Shown here one piece after another: positions 27,301 through 28,930 of a DNA stretch of 64,000 nucleotides (its first letter is position 1; the number at the start of each line of letters is the position of its first letter). The stretch is taken from the NCBI RefSeq assembly GCF_013093415.1, contig NZ_JABFBC010000001.1, positions 1,612,001 through 1,676,000 of the forward strand. The letters are read 5' to 3'. The notes under the pieces are model-generated. The model ran no database searches. It saw only the letters and a program-made list of their open reading frames with translations, and was not told the DNA's origin. The translations under genes were made by a program, and so were the position numbers. The DNA comes from Halovulum dunhuangense. GTDB taxonomy: Bacteria; Pseudomonadota; Alphaproteobacteria; Rhodobacterales; Rhodobacteraceae.

Positions 27301-28546
27301 GCCGATCGAGGTGGATGCCAACTACTATGCGCAGATCTCGGCGGGGATCGACCGGGGCACCGGCGGCACGCTGGTCTTCGACTTCTACGATGCCGACAGC
27401 TTCAAGTTCGTGCGCCTGACTGCGGACGGCATGGTCGAGATCGGCCATGTCCGCGGCGGGGCTGAAAAGGTCGACGAAAGCTTCAGCGCCATGCTCGGCG
27501 GCGATGCAACCTTTGCCGAGGTGAAGGTCACGCTCTACGCCGGCACGGTGGATGTCGCCGTGGACGGCAAGGCGGTCGGGGCCGACGTCTATCGCGGTGT
27601 CGTATCCGACGGCCGGATGGGCCTTCTGTCGGACGGCGTGGCCCGCTTCGATTGGGCCGGGGTCGCGACCAACGATCCGAGCTACGACAGCAGCCTGATC
27701 GCCAGCCTGCGCGGAACGGGCGGCCACCCGACCCTGACCGATCCCGATGTGGCGCTTCTGCGCGACGAGGCGATCGAGCGGCTGGCCGCGGCCCACGCGC
27801 TGAGCGAGGAGGAGGTAGCACTTCTGGGCGCCACCCGCATCCGCATCGCGGATCTGGACGGCGTGGAGGTGGCCCGGCTCGAGGATGGCGAGATCCTGCT
27901 CGACATCGACGCCGCGGGCCATGGCTGGTTCATCGACCCCACGCCGGGCGACGATACCGAGTTCACGGACAGCGCGCCGCAGGGCATCGACCTGCTCTCG
28001 GTGCTGGCGCACGAGTTCGCCCATGTGCTGGGTCGCGAACATGGCGAGGACGGGCTGATGACGCTGAGCGTCGATCCCGGCGAGCGCCTGATCGCAAGCG
28101 ACGGAACCATCATGGCGACCGGGACGGCCGACGCGCCGGCGCCCGCGCCGGAGGAGGAGCCGGTCGTCACCGACCCCGTGCCGGAAGAGCCCATCGTTGC
28201 AACCACCGCGCCGCGCCCGGGCCTGGACGAGGTGATCCGCCTGATCGAGACGAGCGAGATCCAGGTCACGACCACCAAGCAGGGCAAGGGCAAGAACGCC
28301 AAGACGCAGCAATCCGGCGGCACCTATGTCTATGACGACGCGACGGGCAGCTTCCAGCTGACCGCCTCCTCGCCCACGGACGCGCCGGTGGCGGATGCGC
28401 GCTACACGCTTCTGGACGCCGACGGCTCGGTCTTTGCCTATATCGACGCGAACAACGCGCTTTGGGTGATTGACGACATCGTGGAAAATCCCGGAGGCTA
28501 TGCCGACGACACGCCGGATGACTGGATCTACCAGGGCGCCGTCTGA
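1..28546 (+). CDS. Giant multidomain RTX-type surface/secreted protein, 5' end outside the window
   Basis: The reading frame is open from base 2 to the TGA at 28544-28546, with sense codons upstream of the first in-frame GTG (base 50), so the true start lies left of the window and the protein exceeds 9,500 residues. Domain order seen by eye: Ala/Gly/Thr/Asp-rich beta repeats (1-13200), a hemagglutinin-like region with a helical insert (13200-19050), short Asp/Gly repeats (19080-20640), Calx-beta-like domains (20780-22330), RTX calcium-binding repeats (23025-26300), two lectin-like beta domains (26560-27665), a metzincin-type zinc motif (28010-28042) and a Pro-rich linker with a roughly 100-residue C-terminal cap. 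RTX proteins are exported and fold on binding extracellular calcium, so a cell-surface adhesin or matrix role is inferred. Cysteine is almost absent, usual for such proteins. The export operon follows after 69 bases. Cargo and ligand are unknown. Confidence 0.9.
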   Translation, partial: ITNAPGADAIGGATVTVEALDESGLFSNSKVVSSSVTTNDGGATEVDEALGVSVPAKFRTDGTAVFDETGVELGTTTQQVSFGDRIGTTADYEAGEDAVGDPATVYRYMGAGTVSLDLTAVDFTDKDLWQAVPETELIPTGYNLTESDSVGFGGLAVRNELDAKTIARIVGSNVSATGDISVKAVEAATLRATADLSVESSGGSSIDGEGDSLAVGGALTINTANASALASIEGGSTVVSSGGSVSVDARNTARLDAKLTSAVSSAGDTFGVLVAFNTLGYAPENLLFQTLDALIGTDIGDKTPSDAVARIVDSTVRGDTGVSVSATNSAELDALINSDASSLSEAATGASAKTASGVLASNMLAGAARAYIADTDGTTSSEEVRSDAGSVTVAAKDKTVLTSQTLMISGAARTNDLGLGLLNSFAQQLLDQYQFTTRSGTQAIDFGAKVYVASDHPDEAQRGKVYQYMGTAGTVDLGTINFAGGTELNAGGAINGQEYWKELDETNVVPSSIASMAMKAMGIGAGDAEAYYALISRNEAEGGADAYIDEYDVHAALDVGVTAHEMATLKAVEGSTVSAKDATGGIIATNELNSAATARITDSNVTTVTGDIRVQAFNLAVLDATTVTEMSVASDAISVVVAFNSVGFDGSNILFQAIDAILGSDYLIDTDPVGAKAWIEDSVIDAGSDVDVSATTRLHLFDLSGVSAQDLDDLGDAQADEDDITGDEAVRAALTQEFKDAEIEFEGELSVETLAVQSLWYVSDEAGRTWQVRLNAETGALEVSLVNLLDARVGNDATSNAGNDRALFDAFVEGGKADNAGKGIKDLKYGANGSAAGGVLATNRVASETSAWISNTGPDHESTQTVTGLRAGDTVRVGTDVYEYVGADQLRQTAFDFTSRGIIRILESGDLIRLHEAMGGYGEGTILRYTGAETTEADIAALLLSQAGDFTVANPVLAIDLSDAEQDYANNANWILRDPALPIGSVNAGGAVNVFAEDTANIRADSSLLVSSVVTNNIDAFADLAAAQLAKEFSYTTRSGSQTLVTGDLVYIGSNVAGQEGKVYRYTGAGETLNLGTLNAITLTTGTWEDITGSSSIEDAFPNFGNLAESNSKAYGGIIVTNDVRGSASARIEGVSVTAGGNITVEATESATLLALLQAVTSSSGGSAWGTGESLAVNGTIATNMILASATATVRDATLDAGGAVEVLADNAVVMDATVDASVSTGDTGVGVTLAFNTIGWKASNLLFNVVDTILGDPLISTALDGEQPSNATALIENTTVAADGAISVRAFSSELLNATVSNTVLSAASATTDASGKAIGVILASNKVSGRANALIDNSGLAGADTIAAGGNVEVEAKDRIRLFSNTKMMSSSTTTNDGGAAVLQETLNDRQLADWNALDGSENRADVKFGDKVRLADGYTGGGDAGSVYVFLGSDALGENLDLNSQDYSNEDLWKKTLESDVATTGLNVSDSDSVGVGAMIVYNDLRSDVNAGIIDATVTTTDGRIAVLAEQAAELDATVDAAVSSSGGSATGDGTSVAVGGVIVTNMLLGGAQAHVLDSALTANSLGAEGAGSVLVRALNTSALTALNSAVITSGDTAVSVFLAFNSMGWAPSNLLFNTLDGLIGSPEIATAFDGERPVDARAYVLNSSVDADGAIEVSAKSEATFDATASNEATSAAAAAEGASGTSAGVTLATNKLSGKAVAYIDLANLRAEDGEQLVQTGDRVMATDGRVYEYRGDTGVIDFATITFTGADWAMVYGPDATANDIDAGAGLTVKAEDTNTIIATNSVQATTTVTNNVGTSVILPKLENAANSYSYTTKSGEQRNLLTGEKVRIASDYDAAKGEPGTLYIYVGPSRTGTPVDLGDIDYANSAEWELFEPLDLSGDQIPLVNFNTSESGATAVGGLIALNDVRGGADARLGHADVDLSGGNLLVEAIETATIEAHNSGIVKADGGTAFGDSGNTLAINALIATNLVQATADAVIADSDVSVPAGKVEVLARNTATIDSDIDMETIAEGGGGTTLAVGVTMAFNTIGMAQQNVLFNIADTLFGLSIQNEEPSLASARILKSDVVARDDITVDADAVLTLDADILNAALATAVSATSETTAITVAPIIALNRGSSGAVALIDGSDVLRSTNGDIRIGAEDSSGIRAEVVAASLSVAVGAEKSIAVSAATSFARNELRSTVDAGLLNSGSLATPVSAVNGAIEVTALRQATIEATAIAAAASLSGSASGSGVGVAVGGAVAVNRIFGAADASIEDSVLRTDSILIDADSSSTINAQVIGVAANLSGSGGGSATGVAVGLSIADNQIGWADADVTEDFTNTGTRDLRAGDIVKVTSGGHSGRYYEYVGGDADDVDMSLVDFGDTQAWQQVGLSREGALTSAHMDDTTVQNVAGANPHLVIEAVTGNRIAATVLAGAATAAVSGSSSTSVGATGAFGRNRIASDTMAYVSGDGPGSINVASARIEAFDRSSIDAFTGAASLSAAIGAGGTAASVALGVSIAMNEISNIAEAYVADADLNVNGQAPDDGSDDVPYSLKVGAYTSGGANYRFETPGLTAADLDNAAEEAMVENPAEQPAEGEEGHDEYQELIRDADDALFDEGILDTLRDLLNEQLVAAEQIDGPIRISKDGLRGWVAVSEKDGRSFNLRFDGTALVVERASINAVSAAAALSAAISSATAVSVAGAGAYAENVITSRTLAHVDASDVSAPGDIVIEAESASTINATVLAASVSVAVGGGTGVGASIGLALARNLIGQDRLGNDDALLIHASTTNSKLVSTAGDVDVSADALQSISALTFAGSAAIAGGSTGVAVSGAGVWNENVINVSVLAALDGDHATAAGPMVEGGNVTVAATNDSAITAFAGAASVAAAFGSTGAAVSIGVALAHNVIGGAVEARIMGVDGGTAEGVLARSGNVEVSATDSADITVTSAAAAVSAAFGSVAVAVSGAGAESTNQLNTATRAHITDSDVDATLGDVTVKADAEGAIRAVVVAASAAVAVGATGVGASIGVAVARNFAGYGFDDTAALHDTGDALNGLTKNVTTVKILSGARAGDVYRYVGESVDRSDNNDEVYNLNQQDYGNTDLWQLVNLAEDRSTVEAAIANSEVDAGDEVLVDAESRQSIRATTVAGSVAVAGGSVGVALSGSGAAVVNMIATDVVAAIRGASSDVSGRTVTVNADDISVIDAFSAAFAISAAFGQVGVAGAIGISLAFNQIATDVLATIETGAQVSASGTNALDAGITVSASTPELTLGETPVLPTLAGLSGATAQDKADLLDDAAAVDQDEDGNATVADIDDDTDVLAALKAALANAGYEVKRDLRLSMVEEGKRWTAIDAEGNSFAITNENGTFKAERAGINAVALAAALAVGGGLVGVAVAGAGAVSLNAILGNVTASIDGASAMTTNGGDIVVDARSDKAINAAVLAASAAVGIGAGGVGASIGVSVAQNYIGRDIHGTDIADTGMVSAILRNSSAVTGGAGDLLVNAESSQTIQALVVSGSIAVGGGAVGVGAAGAGVYAENIIDATTQAVIDGDGTGVSARSVTVSARDASTIDALGGAVAVAAGIGGVGAAMSAGISIGENRIYSDTLAEIRNADTEVLARNGSVQVTAQNDANISALTAAAAAAVGLGAVGISFAGAGATATNIIETTTTAAITASSVRANGLAGDVIVRATSDAEIDAMILAASAAIGGGAVGVGVSIGFSLAENRIGAGDGTGVFATVTGSTITASRNVTVEALMDQATIRAEVVALSVAIAGGVVAGAGAGAGSDAENTLDYAVKATVSGGSITATGDVVTVRAEDNSVIDSHVGAASVAASVGAVGGSVSIAVSLSQNTVSNSVEASVSNADVTAGDLVVEAIDDSTVNAFSEAAALSATTGLGFSVSGSGARTVVSHENTVTASVTGNGGDIINLSRDLRVLALSEPKLTGVTGTASLALGLAAVAANGGVVSVTADPTVKAFVQNVTVNADEMIVDARSRIAASGVAYGMSVSTGLSMGANVVTVETSPTIEAYAGGSLSDFDIRDLTVLASAERLGSSHNAQAIANSSAGGLLIGATSTNAVALNSDVVRAFLSTGADVTATGTVKVIARSLSSQFALADSAAAGLIGAGESTSLAESDTDIEATIRSAAIVNANRLELTATGTAANVADTVAGSGGLVSVAGAAPTSRTVANVLSQVWDGATVTVEGTDGAFVQSASHVTQPNTFVTTDSFGAIAGAGAVANTIVDTTVLTRIGQQDGDLAGASVTAERMTVTATNTLTKTAVAGNNIDGDAGGLASGASASSDFSISFDTRVDFDDYSSVTTTDEAGTLLARAFNDIVLTEEVALFTAGAISGAGAYIDLITPKLIASVEVGANATIHAAGDLEFEAQSENDIYLQSYSETYGLGTVAIGHAKMDVTPDNLITIRGNVLAEGNLFLSTGTDRDRALPANSLVARVDNFAGSLIPIDDLETRAVYVAENTINIASGGVLESYRDIALLADSAGLALVDGIAKATNWASAVGDAIDSALGGNNTEIGQGEGIARAYGNVINDGLVKTGAKRVKTITFDVGSSAGSQELEIVTSGTGDITWSLGEEKVISSRYQQLIEARENLALYSVKDDAGNFVNPDLVAFYETQIERLTTAMLAEGEAVLLERDVDGDGTIAEGEGDIAPIERTVYAITVDPVLAQAGRVQVFADQLAGSGTFDTPRNAQISILNRTPAFLIINGAIIPEVNGGVVFNGTDITLEADPLGTVQAINEDYVAGDNNNRDIVADVAVLTPDFGFTAASTGTSSDPVITIVNDFDAIDASIAGANGVVLWNDIIINGPVLNLGGSIGIFNNSANPLTGQGNPSSTGDIIVNAEVNAKNIQIVTGGTVTVNQLIYNNGGDPYAKWKTPTLTGTDGMENADRPFVGTAFIDAFLAVQPTEVTLTGNRIFIDSEFVNVNGIIKSGEDDFTVTLDDDVRAEIERIRASGSTEEERIEIPGSPFQIYYDPTGNNGKGKVIVTELRPAGGYVDITGHVLNTRNGKIIVYGGYPNIRIDNQMGYAAGDAPEIELQRIDASTRGEGQLILKDLAKPPLTGAGGETVPYTTIYTMNADGTVDVSVNGVTTTGGGLNHTYAPQAGYRYGWTLAEGVRTTLVEEWTESDWLGIDAFSPDSRDPDKVTPVSSGAVLVPDSNYFFLDAANAADPYTYATVETEDYNSGRIRTGYDTWSTWYGTNYTWFQYTTITDTTTYATHTIKADRPIAIEFIGYTTGSIYVEGQNSDIVVAGPLQNDTGTTTLRTTGTIETKTGFVGGLIGGKVISLTANAGIGNEISPVRVDLSNTASSGLRLDAAAAGGAIYIEEINGDLHAGTITAGGGRAVSLTANGGILAATGSQLITGGAITLVALDGDIGAASRLLRLDSGTADFHVLRAYADFGGVHLSETAGDLRLFEIVARDGVTVQVVSGDLLDGNVNEVKDERAIEELRAGVWASLSLTEDAGAGQKIVDAKNALSQAKTAEYQAYWQVRLAQLEAKAAELRAADPDITDAEVEAILATWHLIFRTSADEYDADALIAFTPDEQAYWESLYGAQWDDLTDKGGQTREEFIAAAILTLRTSRTVQYRDLDARWGADAGTDGDADTYDADYQVALTQAEIDRIEGSIKIWTEEELINAIGAGLLAPITDTDTVIEDVNIKAGSITLDVSGNIGRTGGQELIVISDDQPLTDDQRVLLGAAERDDVFYLTTERYSATVSFDASAGTITRTSGTWDAGLVGQVIQVEGNTANATEEGPFYTVIGVDGATLLIDTARVPLAASEANVAVQVSGIALDPRGASAAVTANLSGNTITRTAGDALGALRVGMKLLIAGDTENGNDSESLYEIVAIDGDVITLGGTPNLDTETGREIVLDQFVELYAIQIQLREDIDVETAGAMSGTAGGEAFIGSSLGLKLGTFDVGESLRIRAQGDIENALDGSATNIVSGNLVLEAGSGGIGGAAADDRIYLDQHDGATLTMRGTLDFFVTERAGDMNISTVFSRSGNVDLVAEGSILDAIGNEFVNIEANDIRLTAETGGIGADGNALEIEARGDGLVTATAQGDIFLTEAFGDMKIRNVLSTAGDVTLTALVSILDAVDLVDPTDPDSLETTGNGRADVLAWGSITLTAQAGFIGGFGNELDIDSRRGGDASGGVVTSSSGDNTFIIETAGNLYLFEVGTDSVDLTKTAYLTATVGGIFNGRNDGGSNVSGGRAYLIAQTDIGTTTKALFTEIGVLQSLSTTGSTYVLNEGALSVDVIGGASGLGQQAGGGIEVAATSPITVFADVSAGDDISYLATESAPLDYDVFTLNSGVTIETTGGDVLIQAGDHIVIEAGSSIIATGLITLWADFGSTDAEGGEITVSGTLSGGSVLILGDGNGDTLVLDGSISSATGGVTVQTGDDADSLVLTGDIFAATAFLLETGAADDTVLVEGTVTAGDILTLRTGAGEDRLTVEGGLTAGNDILIDSGATRDFVTLDGNIVAGDILRVILGEGDDRLLMTGSIAATVIAVDGGVGDDQIRLVDPTVFTGFATILGGTGDDFVQVVRLVSQNRDTDSLRIDGGAGSDAVVIQTHGSITGAAVDYIIDVFDSGAPDAGADTMVVLGTAEDDTFLSRANFLALLHGTQDQITDDAADRPDTVERINYDRSINGRVTIEALDGDDLFVSDDNAAIMTLDGGAGDDSFQFGQLFAADPVFANTATNGIASGDDIATVETTRGFLSNGISLPTVAFGGEGNDTFTVYANRALLKLEGEAGNDTFVVRAFLLAGGASSSQDVTEINAGDGEDSIQYNVNAPVKIDGGDGFDTVVVLGTEGADAFVITEDGVFGAGLNVQISNTEEKIEVDGLEGDDTFYILSTAPGTITQIIGGLGSDTFNVTGDVTQPIISADVDGRSGLVNHTSDSTDGAYDNAFVPGLDTTIADAQTGAVLIREGGDDTTTVSEFDDALDSYTVELVEQPTGPVYVTVSATRASTTDRNLAVPVMSDGSEISFTAGGNTLSRDGGSWIADGFDSYQSLSLTGAGDADGVYRIVSVTETEIVVEGSFATSETALAGASVTGQEAESVLISTDGVNFSENLVLVFDGTSYQTPQTIYVKAVDDAAAEGERTVVISHSVQSDDPIFDNAQVANVEVTVLDDDKAGLKIVESDGGTLLLEGDANSRITDSWQVSLTRAPAAGETVTVTLSASTELTLDKPVLTFDASNWNIAQTVTATAVADGIEENSERVLITHSVTSDTGETYAAIASGTVRVQVVDGDTAGVLLRETGGDTLIVDAPGETDSYTLRLTKAPTAPVTLSIWDDGQTRVVEGGRVTYATLADVTLGVSFVADPDGQDYVERAAGSWTADGFAAGQIVRIGGTTGNDGEVAILGVSEDGTRLYLSGTLAGETVTDATFLVNVAQVTFDSTNWWQDVTVTLEADPDFVPTALDRVTKVFGAQQHTTSKINGPLLIEGGPLEGADRSLKAPVMLPSEQDAGPLDLDPSITDLDETAQDDRVNIFNDTSLTADTGTMKATTLPGGTEPDAILINGLGMGDGTVTFNTGDEITPVPITYAEGISMRGVEIIDLLLGQKDDSFLIEDTNRFSDRVGAKPITLVHGGGGADSITITGGAGPDSLLVVYGDTSTDGSRYNWRGGAPTGGGLVFAGNTDPARHGDTIDASGLILPEGTSVGLTIYGGMGDDTILGSSAGDHISGGSGDDTIHGLGGDDHIYGDAGFNVDAVARLLIVDDSVLDTTPVLGSTDTRAPGADTIDGGEGADIILGDQGMIEQVEGTLRLATTGMVTIVRTTNFAKGADDDIEGGAGNDVILAGLGADTVTDQGGDNIVFGDHGRVSWTEGDSDIADLDLIVSISTDLGGDDSITTAGGTDIVLGGFGDDTIAGGDGFNILIGDAGELVDGATATNLAALAMALRSVRSIADGTGGVDTITGGADADLILGGAAGDTLDAGQGDNIVLGDNGTVTVDAGSPNLGMLPLTLLSVATQSPTIGGGDTISTGLGTDIVLGGAGGDVIATGLGDGTDGSDIVLGDHGRIDWLDSGAAQALPQEIVSTDMLEGGDDTITAGAGNDFVIGGTGADTIHGDAGNDLVFGDHAQLTGDIDPAALPLFETRPFEAISIATGADQGGGNDVIHGGTGDDMILGQQGDDVIRGGDDDDDLIGGHNVDTGMTDSDGADRIDGGAGDDVILGDNGSIYRSDAQADQRMRALSGTTIYGTEAGVNDGQALVTGTAQTLTGGPAQRMVTVFDHGDLFVGDDRQHGDDAIAGGADRDVIFGQMGDDTIQGDGSIDIGAGAGRDPETGLLIVNASVDAETDGDDYIEGNGGNDVIFGNLGQDDIVGGSSSLFAGLDGGEDNRPDGSDLIFGGSGTGIDRNETGDTSPEAHARDADTIAGDNANIYRIVGTGGVSTGGYLTFAYDSYSQTLRIIPRAVELLDYTEGGPAFLGAGAAPDNGAADEIHGEGGDDTVYGQTGNDVLFGDAQNDDLIGGWGHDWISGGTGIDGILGDDGRIMTSRNGAGGEALYGIAEADELDKVISTPGDVQIATINVTGALKKTVNLTPFHPDPAFGTDPGYDGADADDILFGGWGDDFIHGGFGDDAISGAEAPEEGHVIVLSGDGFVLADPVSVGWLTPGNPGDALRFGLRGGEFGAYDEYAPMARIEAVEGGITYQFFLNFDATDGEALGGGIFTDGDDVLFGDLGNDWIVGGTGRDHAYGGYGNDLMNMDDDLSTNGGANDQPDTHPSYEDRAFGGGGRDVLIANTGGDRLIDWVGEFNSYLTPFAPFGLATVSRSPQPALADFLYELAASQGADPTRAADEGAANNNRYGEPFGELGLVIQKDPDWQQQTGAPDDPQAGNVPGGPRDVLRSASFNGPSSQTVSDGTTNAEGFLADSGTWVQRNGRLTVAPESLGGDAASVFLLNDALPSYYEVVATIIAEKPIAGYNANSYIIFDYQGETDFKFAGINISTNKLEIGYRDASGWHTMQQANAKLRPGTAYNVKVAVNGLAVTLVVDNKDVFSLAFAPRIDQDGFAYGLNTGMVGFGAQNSRASLDNVAVQVLPPDLTFDAEEQFDADTGIFGEKTGDWTVSGGVLSGTATGGPAFALAPIEVDANYYAQISAGIDRGTGGTLVFDFYDADSFKFVRLTADGMVEIGHVRGGAEKVDESFSAMLGGDATFAEVKVTLYAGTVDVAVDGKAVGADVYRGVVSDGRMGLLSDGVARFDWAGVATNDPSYDSSLIASLRGTGGHPTLTDPDVALLRDEAIERLAAAHALSEEEVALLGATRIRIADLDGVEVARLEDGEILLDIDAAGHGWFIDPTPGDDTEFTDSAPQGIDLLSVLAHEFAHVLGREHGEDGLMTLSVDPGERLIASDGTIMATGTADAPAPAPEEEPVVTDPVPEEPIVATTAPRPGLDEVIRLIETSEIQVTTTKQGKGKNAKTQQSGGTYVYDDATGSFQLTASSPTDAPVADARYTLLDADGSVFAYIDANNALWVIDDIVENPGGYADDTPDDWIYQGAV
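6400..11750 (+). repeat. Giant protein Ala/Gly-rich short beta repeats
   Basis: This stretch repeats a unit of about 60-70 residues: an 'A-x-I-x-A' strand, then an Ala/Ser/Val/Gly-rich stretch (for example SAAFGSVAVAVSGAG), then 'N-x-I' and an 'A-x-I-x-x-S-x-V' strand. Alternate units carry 'VSGAGA' or 'ASIGVA' turns, giving an A-B alternation. Two segments ending in 'W-x-A/V...' modules (7890-8040 and 9985-10130) interrupt the series. The composition resembles self-assembling adhesin passengers; no enzyme motif is visible here. Confidence 0.65.
13200..19050 (+). other. Giant protein hemagglutinin-like middle region with a helical insert at 16340-16965
   Basis: The encoded segment is rich in 'G-x-I-x-L-x-A-x-G-x-I' strands (for example around 15880-16150 and 17990-18450), typical of filamentous-hemagglutinin-type beta-helices. 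From about 16340 to 16965 the composition changes abruptly to a charged, Ala/Glu/Gln-rich, probably alpha-helical stretch of about 210 residues with several Trp and Tyr (for example AEYQAYWQVRLAQLEAKA). Two roughly 70-residue modules with a 'T-R-T-x-G' start and 'Y-x-I-x-x-I/V-D-G' core follow at 17158-17375 and 17430-17645. Confidence 0.6.
19080..20640 (+). repeat. Giant protein short Asp/Gly-rich repeats
   Basis: Repeats of about 24-26 residues alternate 'G-D-I/G-S-I' with 'T-G-x-G-x-D-x-L/V', for example LTGDIFAATAFLLETGAADD. They resemble degenerate calcium-binding or beta-roll repeats and lead into the Calx-beta-like part. Asp is strongly enriched. Confidence 0.5.
20780..22330 (+). other. 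Giant protein Calx-beta-like domains
   Basis: Three related segments start near 20800, 21430 and 21780 with 'I/L-R/V-E-x-x-G-x-D/T-x-L/T' and contain 'S-Y-T-V/L-x-L-x-x-x-P', 'V-T-V-x-x-S', and 'E-x-x-E-R-x-V-x-I-x-H' patterns, ending in 'V-x-V-x-D-x-D'. This is the pattern of Calx-beta/VCBS-like beta-sandwiches that bind calcium between repeats. Two 70-residue 'G-S-W-x-A-D-G-F' modules are inserted at 20985-21185 and 21985-22205. Confidence 0.55.
23025..26300 (+). repeat. RTX hemolysin-type calcium-binding repeats of the giant protein
   Basis: Many nonapeptides of the form G-G-x-G-x-D-x-U-x are present in runs, for example ISGGSGDDTIHGLGGDD near 23085. The runs are interrupted by segments starting 'L/F-G-D-x-G-x-I/V' (GDHGRV, GDNGTV, GDHGRI and similar). 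Such repeats form calcium-loaded parallel beta-rolls outside the cell and are the hallmark of type 1-secreted RTX proteins. The interruptions make this array longer and more irregular than in toxins such as HlyA. Confidence 0.9.
26560..27665 (+). other. Two lectin-like (LamG/concanavalin-type) beta domains of the giant protein
   Basis: Two consecutive segments of about 180 and 150 residues share the layout 'G-x-W-x-x-x-x-G-x-L' (26655-26720 and 27235-27270), 'Y-Y-x-V/Q-x-x-x-I', 'F-x-F-Y/D-Y-x-x-x-x-x-F-K-F' and 'V-x-V-D-x-K-x-V'. This matches the 3-keto-disaccharide hydrolase/LamG-like sandwich often used for carbohydrate binding. The assignment is by pattern only; a glycan-binding role is inferred. 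Confidence 0.5.
27880..28085 (+). other. Metzincin-type zinc-binding motif near the giant protein C-terminus
   Basis: Codons 28010-28042 encode HEFAHVLGREH, an exact HExxHxxGxxH zinc-binding consensus of metzincin metalloproteases, followed by a Met 3-4 residues later (GEDGLM) that could act as a Met-turn. The preceding stretch has 'D-x-D-A-A-G-H-G-W-F', which I have seen associated with large RTX-type proteins. Whether it is an active protease, for example for self-cleavage, or a structural metal site cannot be told from sequence. Confidence 0.6.
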
Positions 28547-28560
28547 GACCCAGAGCATGA

Positions 28561-28589
28561 GCGCCCGGCCCCTGAACGGGGGCGGGCGC
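28561..28589 (+). terminator. GC hairpin between the giant gene and the export operon
   Basis: Bases 28561-28567 pair with 28583-28589, and 28569-28572 with 28578-28581, around a TGAAC loop and one G-G mismatch. There is no T-run after it, so it is more likely an attenuator or mRNA-stabilising 3' end than a full terminator. It would let the giant gene and the downstream genes differ in dosage. Confidence 0.5.
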
Positions 28590-28615
28590 GGCAGGACTGA
28601 ACCGGAGGGAAAATA

Positions 28616-28930
28616 ATGGCAGACGATGCCGCGACCGGGAAAACAGGCACCGGCGGGGATCGCAGATCTTCCGAGATCGAATGGAACGATGGCGCGATGA
28701 CCACGGATTTCGCCAACGTCGTGAACATCCAGGGCACGCGCGAACAGATCGAGTTGTTCTTCGGAACCAACCGGTCGTGGGAGACGGGCAAGGATGGCAA
28801 GGTATCGGTCGACCTGACCAACCGGATCATAATGACGCCCTATGCCGCGAAGCGGATGCTGATGATCCTTTCGGGCGTCCTGCGCGAATACGAGACGCGG
28901 CACGGCGTTCTCAAGGTGGATGAGCGTTGA
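28616..28930 (+). CDS. DUF3467 family small protein
   Basis: The 104-residue product matches the DUF3467 pattern: an 'A-N-V-V-N-I-Q-G-T' strand with 'E-Q-I-E-L-F-F-G' in the middle, 'N-R-I-I-M-T-P-Y-A-A-K-R-M' and a final 'L-R-E-Y-E-T-R-H-G'. The function of the family is unknown; it has no signal peptide and should be cytoplasmic. A strong GGAGGG ribosome site lies at 28604-28609 before the ATG. Its stop overlaps the TTG start of the next gene (TTGA at 28927-28930), so it is translationally coupled to the export genes. It may be a chaperone-like or regulatory partner of the giant protein (inference). Confidence 0.75.
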   Translation: MADDAATGKTGTGGDRRSSEIEWNDGAMTTDFANVVNIQGTREQIELFFGTNRSWETGKDGKVSVDLTNRIIMTPYAAKRMLMILSGVLREYETRHGVLKVDER

